Assembly (NCBI GenBank): GCA_900472605.1
Contig: UCJD01000011.1
Span: 1-56,619 of the forward strand
Direction of reading: 5' to 3'
Origin: Hyphomicrobiales bacterium
GTDB lineage: Bacteria; Pseudomonadota; Alphaproteobacteria; Rhizobiales; Rhizobiaceae
Length of the DNA: 56,619 nt
The position numbers were made by a program, and so were the translations under genes. Positions within the stretch are counted from its first letter, which is position 1. Every line of letters begins with the position of its first letter. Positions 10,565 to 22,926 of this stretch are shown piece by piece. A model generated the notes under the pieces. The model did no database searches. It saw only the letters and a list, made by a program, of their open reading frames with translations, and was not told where the DNA came from.

Positions 10565-11446
10565 ATGGACAACAGCAGCATTCATATCGACATCGAACAC
10601 CTGAAAACCTGGATAGGCCGCAAGCAGGAGATCGAAGATGTCCTTGCCCGAAACCCTGCCGCAGCGATGGCCGCCACCTTGGACCATGAGCAACTGCCGT
10701 CCGCGGGCGATAGCATCGGCCCGCTCTGGCACTGGGCCTATTTCACCCCGCTCAATCGGCAGTCGGAGCTTTCAACCGACGGGCATCCGAGGCTGGGAGG
10801 TTTCCTGCCGCCCATTCCACTCCCCCGTAGAATGTGGGCTGGTGGAAGACTGGCGTTCCATGCGCCGCTCAGGATCGGCGACACCGTGCGCAAGGTCACG
10901 GAAATCGTCGATGTGACCCACAAGAGTGGGCGGCAGGGCGATCTGGTCTTTCTCACCCTGCGCCACACCTTGAGCTCTGGCGATGCGATCGCGATCGAGG
11001 AGGAACAGGACATCGTCTATAGGGAGCCCAGCCCGGTTACCACGGCCGCTCCAGCGGGCGCGGTGACGCCACAGGAAACTGTCATCGAGCGGGTTCAATG
11101 GCGCGATGCATGTCTCCCGACGCCCACGCTGCTCATGCGGTATTCGGCACTGACTTTCAACGCACACCGAATTCACTACGATCTTCCCTACGCCCGAGAA
11201 GAGGAAGGGTATCCGGGGCTTGTCGTGCACGGCCCCCTGATTGCGACACTTCTCGCGGACCGTCTGATGGCGCATGTACCGGGCAGGCTCGACGCGTTCT
11301 CGTTCAGAGGCGTGAAGCCGCTGTTCGCCGGGCAAACCTTTCACCTTTGCGGCCGCCAGGAAGATGACGGCAGCTACGCGCTTTGGGCCGAAGACCTGGA
11401 TGGCTTCAAGACAATGACCGCCACCGCGTCGGTCCAGGAAGACTAG
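10565..11446 (+). CDS. Mesaconyl/itaconyl-CoA hydratase-like protein (FAS1-like dehydratase/MaoC hot-dog)
   Basis: A 293-residue double hot-dog protein. The N-terminal half is a FAS1-like dehydratase domain (WHWAYFTPLNRQSELSTDGHP, then a proline-rich FLPPIPLPRRMWAGGRL around residues 79-95). The C-terminal half is MaoC-like, with the active-site SALTFNAHRIHYDLPYA (Asn/His) and PGLVVHGPLIATLL. This is the layout of mesaconyl-C4-CoA hydratase and itaconyl-CoA hydratase. It sits 5 bases after the CoA-ester lyase, so hydration followed by cleavage to pyruvate and acetyl-CoA is the natural reading. No CoA transferase or ligase for the free acid is visible in the window. Confidence 0.85.
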   Translation: MDNSSIHIDIEHLKTWIGRKQEIEDVLARNPAAAMAATLDHEQLPSAGDSIGPLWHWAYFTPLNRQSELSTDGHPRLGGFLPPIPLPRRMWAGGRLAFHAPLRIGDTVRKVTEIVDVTHKSGRQGDLVFLTLRHTLSSGDAIAIEEEQDIVYREPSPVTTAAPAGAVTPQETVIERVQWRDACLPTPTLLMRYSALTFNAHRIHYDLPYAREEEGYPGLVVHGPLIATLLADRLMAHVPGRLDAFSFRGVKPLFAGQTFHLCGRQEDDGSYALWAEDLDGFKTMTATASVQED

Positions 11447-11579
11447 ATCCGACGCGGACCCTGTGGCTGGTCCCGATGCCTTTGACCTGGAAAGCCTCCG
11501 CCTATGCAGCATACCGGCTGCCTTCTGTTAAAATGCATCATCAACTTTTCTCCCGAAGACTTTGCATGAGAACGCTGTA

Positions 11580-13244
11580 ATGGAAGAAGCTAGCTCGCGC
11601 GCTGAACGCGAAAGCATGGAATTCGATGTCGTGATAGTCGGCGGTGGTCCCGCGGGGCTCTCCGCCGCTATCAGGCTGAAGCAGGTCAATCCCGAACTCT
11701 CCGTCGTCGTGCTGGAGAAGGGCGCCGAAGTCGGCGCGCATATCCTGTCGGGCGCCGTCGTCGATCCCATCGGCATCGACCGCCTGCTGCCGGACTGGCG
11801 CGAAGAGGCCGATCATCCCTTCAAGACCGAGGTGAAAGACGACCACTTCCTGCTGCTTGGCCCGGCTGGCGCGATCCGCATTCCGAACTTTGCAATGCCG
11901 CCGCTGATGAGCAATCACGGCAACTACATCGTCTCGCTCGGAAACGTCTGTCGCTGGCTTGCGAGCCACGCGGAAGCCTTGGGCGTCGAGATTTATCCGG
12001 GCTTCGCCGCCACCGAAATGCTCTACAACGACCAAGGCGCCGTCATTGGTGTCGCCACCGGAGATATGGGTGTAGAGAGGTGCGGTGAACCCGGCCCAAA
12101 TTTTACCCGCGGCATGGAGCTGCTTGGTAAGTACGTGCTGATCGGCGAGGGGGTTCGCGGATCGCTCGCCAAGCAGCTGATCGCCAAGTTCGACCTTCAG
12201 AGGGACCGCGAACCCCAGAAATTCGGCATCGGCATCAAGGAGCTCTGGCAGGTCAAACCGGAGAACCACAAGCAGGGCCTGGTGCAGCACTCCTTCGGCT
12301 GGCCGCTCGGCATGAAGACCGGCGGCGGTTCCTTCCTGTATCACCTGGAAGACAACCTCGTCGCCGTCGGCTTCGTGGTGCATCTGAACTACAAGAACCC
12401 CTATCTCTATCCCTTCGAGGAATTCCAGCGCTTCAAGACGCATCCGGCGATCCGCACCACCTTCGAGGGCGGCAAGCGGCTCTCCTATGGCGCCCGCGCC
12501 ATCACCGAGGGCGGTTACCAGTCGGTGCCGAAGCTGACCTTCCCGGGTGGCGCCCTGATCGGCTGCTCCGCCGGCTTCGTCAATGTGCCTCGCATCAAGG
12601 GCAGCCATAACGCTGTGCTCTCGGGCATGCTGGCGGCGGACAGGATCGCCGATGCGATTGCAGCAGGCCGCGCCAATGACGAGGTCATCGAGATCGAAAA
12701 CGAATGGCGCGCAAGCGACATCGGCAAGGACCTGAAGAAAGTCCGCAACGTCAAGCCGCTGTGGTCGAAGTTCGGCACGGCCATCGGCGTCGCACTCGGC
12801 GGTCTCGACATGTGGACCAACCAGCTCCTCGGCTTCTCCTTCCTCGGCACACTCGGCCACGGCAAGACGGACGCTCAATCGCTGGAACCGGCTGCCAAGC
12901 ACAAGCCGATCGACTACCCCAAGCCCGACGGCGTGCTCACCTTCGACCGTCTCTCCTCGGTGTTCCTGTCGAACACCAATCACGAGGAGAACGAACCGGT
13001 TCATCTGAAGGTCAAGGACATGGCACTGCAGAAGTCGTCGGAACACGACGTCTTCGCCGGTCCCTCGACGCGCTATTGTCCGGCCGGGGTCTATGAGTGG
13101 ATCGAGAAGGACGGGCAGGAGACTTACGTCATCAACGCCCAGAACTGCGTCCACTGCAAGACCTGCGACATCAAGGACCCCAACCAGAACATCAACTGGG
13201 TTCCGCCGCAGGGCGGCGAGGGGCCCGTCTATCCCAACATGTGA
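11580..13244 (+). CDS. Electron transfer flavoprotein-ubiquinone oxidoreductase
   Basis: A 554-residue ETF:quinone oxidoreductase, a membrane-associated FAD and 4Fe-4S protein passing electrons from EtfAB to ubiquinone. The FAD-binding VVIVGGGPAGLSAAIRLKQ lies near residues 16-34. The iron-sulphur domain at the C-terminus has CPAGVYEW and CVHCKTCDIKDPNQNINW, which supply the cluster cysteines, and the chain ends GGEGPVYPNM as is standard. I prefer ATG 11580 to the upstream TTG 11562 because family members begin close to this point. Codon use is more GC-biased and core-like than in the neighbouring hydratase. Its presence with etfBA in one cluster completes the electron pathway to quinone. Confidence 0.96.
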   Translation: MEEASSRAERESMEFDVVIVGGGPAGLSAAIRLKQVNPELSVVVLEKGAEVGAHILSGAVVDPIGIDRLLPDWREEADHPFKTEVKDDHFLLLGPAGAIRIPNFAMPPLMSNHGNYIVSLGNVCRWLASHAEALGVEIYPGFAATEMLYNDQGAVIGVATGDMGVERCGEPGPNFTRGMELLGKYVLIGEGVRGSLAKQLIAKFDLQRDREPQKFGIGIKELWQVKPENHKQGLVQHSFGWPLGMKTGGGSFLYHLEDNLVAVGFVVHLNYKNPYLYPFEEFQRFKTHPAIRTTFEGGKRLSYGARAITEGGYQSVPKLTFPGGALIGCSAGFVNVPRIKGSHNAVLSGMLAADRIADAIAAGRANDEVIEIENEWRASDIGKDLKKVRNVKPLWSKFGTAIGVALGGLDMWTNQLLGFSFLGTLGHGKTDAQSLEPAAKHKPIDYPKPDGVLTFDRLSSVFLSNTNHEENEPVHLKVKDMALQKSSEHDVFAGPSTRYCPAGVYEWIEKDGQETYVINAQNCVHCKTCDIKDPNQNINWVPPQGGEGPVYPNM

Positions 13245-13264
13245 GAGCGAGCGGAGGAGATCTT

Positions 13265-13795
13265 ATGCTCGGAGATTATCTCGAGACGAGTGCAAGGCGC
13301 GTAGTTGCCGGGATTGATGAGGATGGGAAGTCGATGGTCGTCAGCGATCAGCCTACGCCCGCGCGGCTGGCCACAGACGCGTTTGTCATCAATCAGATCT
13401 GGCGGATGGACAGCCTGCCACCCCGAATCCTTGCTGACGATGCGAGTGGGGAACAGGTCTCAATCTGTCCGCCCGCCGCAGGGTTCATCTACCTTGTCAC
13501 CACCTTTCCGCCGGATTCGTCCTGGGACCTCGCCCACGGTTACGAAGCGGCTCTTGCTGCGTCCGGTGATCGCGAGGCGTCGGTCAGCAGCAGTACCATC
13601 GCAGGACTGCATGAGACGGACACGGTCGACATCATCACGGTAATCAGTGGGGAGATGTACGCCGTACTGGAGCACGGTGAAGTTCTTCTGAAGAAGGGCG
13701 ACTCCTTCGTGCAGCGAGGAACCAAGCACGCCTGGAGCAATCGCACGAACGAGCCCTGCACCATCGTGGCTGTGATGGCGGCTGCGGTGCGCTGA
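13265..13795 (+). CDS. Cupin domain-containing protein
   Basis: A 176-residue protein with one C-terminal cupin fold. ITVISGEMYAVLEHGEVLLKKGDSFVQRGTKHAWSNRT (about residues 122-159) contains the second-motif histidine pattern and GxxHxW, while the first motif lacks the usual HxH pair. Metal binding may therefore be partial, or the fold may serve as a small-molecule sensor. The start ATG 13265 has a GGAGGAG ribosome site; longer frames run back into ETF-QO and were discarded. It begins 20 bases after ETF-QO and is probably in the same operon. Similar small cupins accompany catabolic clusters, but no reaction can be assigned. Confidence 0.82.
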   Translation: MLGDYLETSARRVVAGIDEDGKSMVVSDQPTPARLATDAFVINQIWRMDSLPPRILADDASGEQVSICPPAAGFIYLVTTFPPDSSWDLAHGYEAALAASGDREASVSSSTIAGLHETDTVDIITVISGEMYAVLEHGEVLLKKGDSFVQRGTKHAWSNRTNEPCTIVAVMAAAVR

Positions 13796-13867
13796 CACTC
13801 GAACCCAGTGCCAGGAAACATCGTCCTTCAACGCCGGGTACGGCGCTCTTGCCAGCGGAAGCTAACC

Positions 13868-17332
<3,465 letters not shown>

Positions 17333-17349
17333 AGTGAGTGCCGAGACGA

Positions 17350-17381
17350 CATGCTGCCCACCCGTTGTGGCAGGCAGCATG
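17350..17381. terminator. Inverted repeat after pyc, possible bidirectional terminator
   Basis: CATGCTGCC (17350-17358) and GGCAGCATG (17373-17381) form a perfect 9-bp stem with a 14-base loop. It lies between the convergent pyc and PQQ dehydrogenase genes. No strong T run follows on either strand, so the terminator call is tentative. Confidence 0.55.
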
Positions 17382-17390
17382 CAAATGTTG

Positions 17391-19742
17391 TCAATTCGGC
17401 AGGGCGTATGCCACGAGCGCGTCACCCCGCACATCGGAGTCCCGGGAGCCGCCTGTGGAAACTACCACATACTGTTTGCCCGTCTTCGCGGAAACGTAAG
17501 TCATCGGCGTGGCTCCGGCGCCGACCGCAAGGCGATCCTTCCAAAGCAGGCGGCCTGTGGCGGTTTCGAGGGCACGGATATAGAAATCCTGCGTTCCTGC
17601 AAAAAACGTCACGCCCGTCGCGGTCGTGAGCGGCCCGCCGATCGTTGGCATGCCGATCGGGATGGAAAGACCAGTCTTGAATCCCAACGGTCCGGTATCC
17701 TTTGAAGTGCCCATTGGCACCTGCCATGCGATCCTTCTTTTCGCGATGTCGATTCCCGTGAGCGTACCCCATGGCGGGGCTTGGCACGGGATGCCTAGGG
17801 GCGACATGAAATCAGCGATCTGAATTGCGTAAGGGGTGCCGGACATGGGCGAGAGTCCGTTCTCACCTTGCTGTTCAGGAGTAAGCTTTTCCGCTTCGGC
17901 ACGCGGCACCAACTTGAGGATTTGCGCGACCCGGATATCATTGATAACCAGTGTACCTCGCGTCGGATCGATAGATGCGCTTCCCCAATTGAAGCCGCCG
18001 AAGTGACCGGGAAAGTCCAGGGATTCGGTCAGGCCGGGAGGCGTGAATTCGCCTTCGTACCGCAGTTGCCGGAAGCGGATTCGGCAGTAGAGCTGATCGA
18101 ACGGGGTTGCGCCCCACATGGACTGCTCGTTCAGCCTAGCCGCGCCGATAGTTGGGAACTCGACGGATTGCGGCTGGGTGGCCGACAAGTAGTCGCCAGG
18201 GGCGCTACCCTGTGGCGCCGGGCGCTCTTCGACCTGCGTGACAGGCTTGCCTGTTCGACGGTTCAGAACGAAGATCTGCCCACGCTTCGTCGGAATGAAG
18301 ATAGCCGGAACCGAAGCTCCAGTTTGATCCGGGGCATCGGCCAGGGTCGGCTGCGAAGGGACATCATAATCCCAGAGGTCGTGGTGAACGGTCTGGTAGT
18401 GCCAACGCTCCTGCCCGGTTTTTATATCGAGAGCGACAACGGAAGAGCTGTAGGCGTTGTCTGCTTCGCTGCGCATCCCCCCGAAGAAGTCAGGGCTCGG
18501 GTTGCCCGTCGGCAGGAACAGAAGGCCAAGGCTCTCGTCAAACGAGGGCGTCGACCACACATTCGGCGTGCCCCGATCGTAGTCGCTTATGCGGCCCGAC
18601 GAATCGGGAAGAAGGGTTTTTCCCGCATTCCAGGCCCATACCAAAGCACCAGTCTTGGCATCGAACGCGCGGACCACACCCGAAGGTTCACCCACTGCCT
18701 GGTTATCACGCACATATCCCCCTACAATGATAAGGCCGTCAACGACCGTTGGCATCGAGGTGGGATAGTAGGTTTGAGCCGTACCGTCGCCCATGCTCTG
18801 GCGCAGGTCGACTGTTCCATTGTTGCCGAAGGATTCGCATTCGCGGCCAGTTTCCGCATCCAACTCCAGGAGTCGAGCGTCAATGGTCGAGAAGACTATG
18901 CGGGTGGCGCAGAGGCTTTCATGGGGCGCGGTCGCGCCTTCATAGAATCCGACACCGCGGCAGTGCTTCCAGCGCTTTGCGTGTGTCTGCGGATCGAACC
19001 TCCATTTTTGCTTCCCCGTGTCCAGATCCAGCGCGAACACGACGTTGTTGGCCGTGCAGGAGTACAAGGTGTCACCAATCTGAATTGGGGTGTCCTCGTT
19101 CTCGCCACCGCCGGTCGCTGGATCCAAGGAGTGGTAAACCCACGCGACCTTCAGATCCTTGACGTTTTCCTTTGTAATCTGGTCGTAGGGTGCAAACCGA
19201 GTGCCGCTACCGTCACGCCCGTAGTACCGCCACTCTGAAGGCTGTTTAACACCCGCCTGAGGCAAACTCCGGTTATCGCTGGCCGTTTCCTGTATCACCT
19301 CGTGCGGAACGAACGTGAAACCGATCAGGACAAGAAACAGGGCTAAAGTCAGACCAGCCGCGCCGTATGCGAGCGGCTTGGACGGGGCGGAACGCCGTCG
19401 TAGCCTTGGTGCGAGGATAGCGGCGAAGAATCCAAGAACCGTCGGCGCGACAATACGCGGAACTAGCGGCCAAAAGGATGCGCCCACTTCAAAGTAGGAC
19501 CATAGAAGAGTGGCCATGTAGACAAGCAGATAGAGCCAGGCGCCGAAAACGTCGCGTCGGGAGTAGAGGATCCCAACGGCTACGAGTGCGACACCCGTGA
19601 GCAGGTAGTATCGGGAGCCGCCGAGTGCGACCAGCCACGTGCCGCCAGCGGCTAGGGTCAGGCCAATGATTACGGCAAACGTGCCGAAGACAAGCAACGG
19701 AATGTCGAAGCGAGCTCTGCGTAAAGCGGGAGTTTCAGTCAT
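17391..19742 (-). CDS. Membrane-bound PQQ-dependent dehydrogenase, glucose/quinate/shikimate family
   Basis: A 783-residue quinoprotein. About five hydrophobic segments occupy the first 150 residues. A periplasmic eight-bladed propeller follows, beginning SEWRYYGRDGSGTRFAPYDQI, with repeats of the type RWHYQTVHHDLWDYDVPSQPTL and LYCRIRFRQLRYEGEFTPP characteristic of the Gcd/QuiA family. The enzyme oxidises an aldose or quinate-type substrate in the periplasm and reduces ubiquinone. I chose ATG 19742; a TTG at 19781 would add 13 residues without a clear ribosome site. A secreted SMP-30-like protein is divergently placed neither before nor after but follows on the same strand, which fits a sugar oxidation and lactone hydrolysis pair. 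The substrate is unresolved. Confidence 0.9.
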   Translation of the reverse strand: MTETPALRRARFDIPLLVFGTFAVIIGLTLAAGGTWLVALGGSRYYLLTGVALVAVGILYSRRDVFGAWLYLLVYMATLLWSYFEVGASFWPLVPRIVAPTVLGFFAAILAPRLRRRSAPSKPLAYGAAGLTLALFLVLIGFTFVPHEVIQETASDNRSLPQAGVKQPSEWRYYGRDGSGTRFAPYDQITKENVKDLKVAWVYHSLDPATGGGENEDTPIQIGDTLYSCTANNVVFALDLDTGKQKWRFDPQTHAKRWKHCRGVGFYEGATAPHESLCATRIVFSTIDARLLELDAETGRECESFGNNGTVDLRQSMGDGTAQTYYPTSMPTVVDGLIIVGGYVRDNQAVGEPSGVVRAFDAKTGALVWAWNAGKTLLPDSSGRISDYDRGTPNVWSTPSFDESLGLLFLPTGNPSPDFFGGMRSEADNAYSSSVVALDIKTGQERWHYQTVHHDLWDYDVPSQPTLADAPDQTGASVPAIFIPTKRGQIFVLNRRTGKPVTQVEERPAPQGSAPGDYLSATQPQSVEFPTIGAARLNEQSMWGATPFDQLYCRIRFRQLRYEGEFTPPGLTESLDFPGHFGGFNWGSASIDPTRGTLVINDIRVAQILKLVPRAEAEKLTPEQQGENGLSPMSGTPYAIQIADFMSPLGIPCQAPPWGTLTGIDIAKRRIAWQVPMGTSKDTGPLGFKTGLSIPIGMPTIGGPLTTATGVTFFAGTQDFYIRALETATGRLLWKDRLAVGAGATPMTYVSAKTGKQYVVVSTGGSRDSDVRGDALVAYALPN

Positions 19743-20030
19743 TGCAAAAACTTTCGGGTCTAATGGGGAATGCCGCGTCAAACAGGAGCGGCGAAGATTG
19801 TTGAGTATGTCCTTTCAATTTGAGTGGCGTAGCGTCTGCTTGACGGCCACCCGCTTGGAATGAATCCCACAATCGAAGTGTGCTCCGGATGGGATTGCCG
19901 AGTTGATCCGGGGTGAGAAGGAGCCCGACATGGCTGGGGCCTACGTCACGAATTGAACCGCAACGTTCCCAGTCGCGGGAAGCGCGCATGGCTTCAACCG
20001 TGAGGCGGAAAGCTCTGAAACGCCAAGGGA

Positions 20031-21053
20031 TCACTTGGCGAACGCCGATGGCAGCGAGGGCGCGAACCCTTCTGACTTGAAGATCGCGGATCCTCCGTGG
20101 ACGTCGAAATCATCGGCCGTAGTGACGTACACCTCGCGTGTGCCGGCCTTGATAGCAACATTGGATGTACGCAGATTTCGGCCAGCTTCGCGCCCCGCGA
20201 TCGTGATCTGGCCAATTCCGGTACCGTTGCGATTGAGTACGATCACGCGTCCTTGCCCATGCAGTGCAATATAGAGATTACCTTCGCTATCCGATTTCAT
20301 TGAGTCCGGGCCGGAGCTGCTGAACCGATACGCGACCGTGTCGCCGTATGGCTCGACATGGGTGGCGTCCTGCAAGTTCAGACGGCGGAGCACTCCTGCG
20401 GAAAACTCCACCACCCAGAGCACTTTCCCGTCGGGCGAGAGCGCAAGCCCGTTGCCACTCGCAAGGTGCTCGACGAGGGGCTGTACAACCTGACTGCCTG
20501 ATTTCATGTAGTACACTCCGCCCGTGCGTTCGCCGCGTTCCGGATGAGAATCCGTGAAATAGAGGCCGCCAGCCGCGTCGAAAACGATATCGTTTGGAAG
20601 GTAGCCTTGATCCGCTGCCAGCAAGACCCGCCGATCTTCACCCTTGGCATCGACCGAGAAGATTGTTCCGCCACGCCCATCCTTGTAGGCAGCAGCCACA
20701 TACAATCGGTTGTCGGGTCCGAAGGCGAGAGCGCAAGGCATTATCGCCCGGTCCTCGAGTAGCGTCGTCAACTTCTTGTCGGGAGTTGCCTTCTCGATCT
20801 TTCCGTTCAGAACGTCGACGAACAACAGGTTTCCTGCGGAGTCGAAGACCGGTCCCTCCAATACAGTGGCGGTGTCGGTTGCCTGGATCCACTTCGTGGC
20901 TTCGACAGTCTGCAACTGCCGATCGGGCATCGGTATCGCATAAGGGCCAGTCGTCGCGGGATCGGCAGAGAAATGATCGGCGGCAGTTGCGGGCGCGACC
21001 GTGGCCATGATGAGGGTTGAGAAGATGAAGCCGTGGAAGGTCTTGTTTAGCAT
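20031..21053 (-). CDS. Secreted SMP-30/gluconolactonase-like beta-propeller protein
   Basis: A 340-residue protein starting MLNKTFHGFIFSTLIMATVAPATA, a clear Sec signal peptide, so it is periplasmic. The mature part has SMP-30/strictosidine-synthase style blades: ATVLEGPVFDSAGNLLFVDVLNGKI, DRAIMPCALAFGPDNRLYVAA, and LPNDIVFDAAGGLYFTDSHPE, with the acidic residues that bind the catalytic metal. Family members hydrolyse sugar lactones. ATG 21053 is preceded by a GAAAGAAG ribosome-like site; a longer frame to 21179 gives an arginine-rich non-signal leader. It is encoded upstream of and co-directional with the PQQ dehydrogenase, whose product could be a lactone. Confidence 0.85.
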   Translation of the reverse strand: MLNKTFHGFIFSTLIMATVAPATAADHFSADPATTGPYAIPMPDRQLQTVEATKWIQATDTATVLEGPVFDSAGNLLFVDVLNGKIEKATPDKKLTTLLEDRAIMPCALAFGPDNRLYVAAAYKDGRGGTIFSVDAKGEDRRVLLAADQGYLPNDIVFDAAGGLYFTDSHPERGERTGGVYYMKSGSQVVQPLVEHLASGNGLALSPDGKVLWVVEFSAGVLRRLNLQDATHVEPYGDTVAYRFSSSGPDSMKSDSEGNLYIALHGQGRVIVLNRNGTGIGQITIAGREAGRNLRTSNVAIKAGTREVYVTTADDFDVHGGSAIFKSEGFAPSLPSAFAK

Positions 21054-21385
21054 GGCGCTTCTTTCGCGATGATGTCCGTTCCCGGCTGGTAGATCGCGGA
21101 GCGCCCGGCTCGGGCCTTCGAGACGCCGTTGCCAGCGCGTGGGCTCCACGACTGAACAGGACAAGGGTCGTCGCCGCATGTTCCGGGCGACTGGCCGCTG
21201 ATTATGAGTCGGTATTCTGCGGCCAACATCATGCTGACAGCAGCTTCAGGGATGATAGGATCCGGGATCGCGTCCGATAATGGCTGTAGTTCTTGAAACC
21301 GTGCGAAGCAAAGGTTCGCAATTCGAGCGTTCAGGGGAGCCACGCCAGCATGCGCATTTGCCCCGAAGCTGGAACCGCCAATGAT
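21054..21385. other. Intergenic stretch, likely leader of the SMP-30-like gene
   Basis: 332 bases between two minus-strand genes. Short frames here lack ribosome sites and recognisable motifs. It probably holds the promoter for the secreted lactonase-like gene and the 3' end of the dehydrogenase transcript. Nothing else could be supported. Confidence 0.4.
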
Positions 21386-22456
21386 TCAGAAGACGAACAC
21401 GCCTTTGCCACCCGCCTGCTTGTCGAATTCTCGATAGGCCAGTTCTGCGTCGTCCAGCTTCCAACGGTCTGTGAACAATCGGTCTACGTCGACGCCCTTG
21501 CTGGCAATGAAGGTCGCGCAATCCTTCATTCCAACCTCGGAGAAAGTGTAGGATCCGATGATTGTCCGCTGCTTTCCAATCACGTCCTTCATCGCAGCCA
21601 CATTTAGATTGCCGCTAATGGCGACGAGCGCAATGCGCCCCCAGGGAGCCGTCGATGAGACAGCCTGCTGTTTGGCCACATCGCCCCCGGCGCACTCGAT
21701 CGAGCATGTCACGCCTTTGCCCTTGGTCAATTTTCTGATTTCTTCAACGGGGTCCTTTTCGCTGCCGTTGATTACGTGAGCGGCGCCGAAGGACTTCGCA
21801 TTTTCGACGCGATCAGCGGCGATATCGATCCCGATGGTCTCGATGCCCATGGCCGCAGCAAGCTGAACGGCGGAGAGACCGACGGGGCCGAGCCCGAATA
21901 CCGCCAGCGTGTCACGCGCCGAGAGGTTCAAACGTCCGATGGCTCCGTAGGCCGTTCCCGTCCCACACGCGATAGCGGCACCACCAATGAACGAAATCTC
22001 GTCCGGAAGGTGCACCAGGGTGCTCACAGGCACTCGCATGTAGTCCGCGTGGGCTCCATGCTTGACCACGCCGTGAATGTCGGCCCCGTGATCGCACATC
22101 TGTGTCCAGCCAGTACGGCAGTGGTCGCAGTGACTGCATCCCTCGTAATGGAAGACGATCACGCGATCGCCGACCCTGAACGAGGCAGGATCGACGCCAG
22201 GCCCTACGGCTGCGATCACGCCACACGGTTCATGCCCGGCTATAATTGGAGCGTCTGCGGGAAGACCGCGCTCCTCGAATCCCTTGAGACCCAGAGACTT
22301 GATGATCTGCGAGGGTTGACCGCGATAGTAGTGGAGATCACTCCCGCACATTCCCGAAGCCTTTATTTCGACGACAGCCTCGCCAGGACCGGGGATCGGA
22401 TCCTCGAAGTTCAACGTCTCCAGAATTCTGTTTCCCCGGAATACTACGCCACGCAT
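21386..22456 (-). CDS. Zinc-dependent alcohol dehydrogenase family protein
   Basis: A 356-residue medium-chain dehydrogenase. The catalytic zinc site is recognisable in SGMCGSDLHYYRG (Cys near residue 37) and AGHEPCGVI (His-Glu). A Cys-rich loop, CSHCDHCRTGWTQMC, provides three or four structural zinc ligands. The nucleotide-binding segment is LAVFGLGPVGLSAVQLAAAMG followed by an acidic residue in GIDIAADR, which suggests NAD+ preference. It would oxidise a secondary alcohol or polyol in the cytoplasm. It is minus-strand, with 470 bases before the divergent MHS transporter. The substrate is unknown but the neighbourhood points to sugar or polyol catabolism. Confidence 0.9.
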   Translation of the reverse strand: MRGVVFRGNRILETLNFEDPIPGPGEAVVEIKASGMCGSDLHYYRGQPSQIIKSLGLKGFEERGLPADAPIIAGHEPCGVIAAVGPGVDPASFRVGDRVIVFHYEGCSHCDHCRTGWTQMCDHGADIHGVVKHGAHADYMRVPVSTLVHLPDEISFIGGAAIACGTGTAYGAIGRLNLSARDTLAVFGLGPVGLSAVQLAAAMGIETIGIDIAADRVENAKSFGAAHVINGSEKDPVEEIRKLTKGKGVTCSIECAGGDVAKQQAVSSTAPWGRIALVAISGNLNVAAMKDVIGKQRTIIGSYTFSEVGMKDCATFIASKGVDVDRLFTDRWKLDDAELAYREFDKQAGGKGVFVF

Positions 22457-22926
22457 TGCAGACTATCCTCCATGATATCGATGGGGCACCGACGGGTCGC
22501 AGCGCCAAGGCATCGCTCCGCAGACCTGAACGGCACACGCAATGAAAACATCGATGCGGATCAGATCAACAGTGTTCATCGGCCCACGCTCGCGCCCTCA
22601 TGCTTCCAAAGGCCAGGCCTATCGCAGAAGCAGCGGGGCGAGGCGTGACCAAGCGCGAGCGCCCACGAGATAGGCAGCGGCTATGGATGCCGCTGGAGTT
22701 TTCTATCGCCAAGGGCCGGACATGAGTATTCATTGCAACATCCGCGTGATCCGCAATAACGTCGCCGAACTTCGGAAGTCGCCGATCTTTCCAGATTGGA
22801 TGACATCCGGCAGACCCTGCGCTGCTTCCGAGGAGGAGTTGGGCAAGTGGATGGCATAAATGACGGCGAGCAGTGCCCAGATACGGGCCGTTGCTGCTCA
22901 GGGCTGTTGAAATTCGGAGGAGAAGC
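22457..22926. promoter_or_regulatory. Divergent intergenic region between alcohol dehydrogenase and MHS transporter
   Basis: 470 bases without a supported gene between two divergent genes, so both promoters should be here. A 45-codon frame at 22722-22859 has no ribosome site and no recognisable motif. GAGGAGGAG occurs at about 22829 but is not followed by a convincing start. No obvious palindrome was found. Confidence 0.45.

Noticed and set aside
17868..19238. 456-codon plus-strand frame inside the PQQ dehydrogenase region
   Set aside because: Antisense shadow of a well-supported quinoprotein.
22722..22859. 45-codon frame between the alcohol dehydrogenase and the MHS transporter
   Set aside because: No ribosome site, no recognisable motif and within a region expected to hold two promoters.
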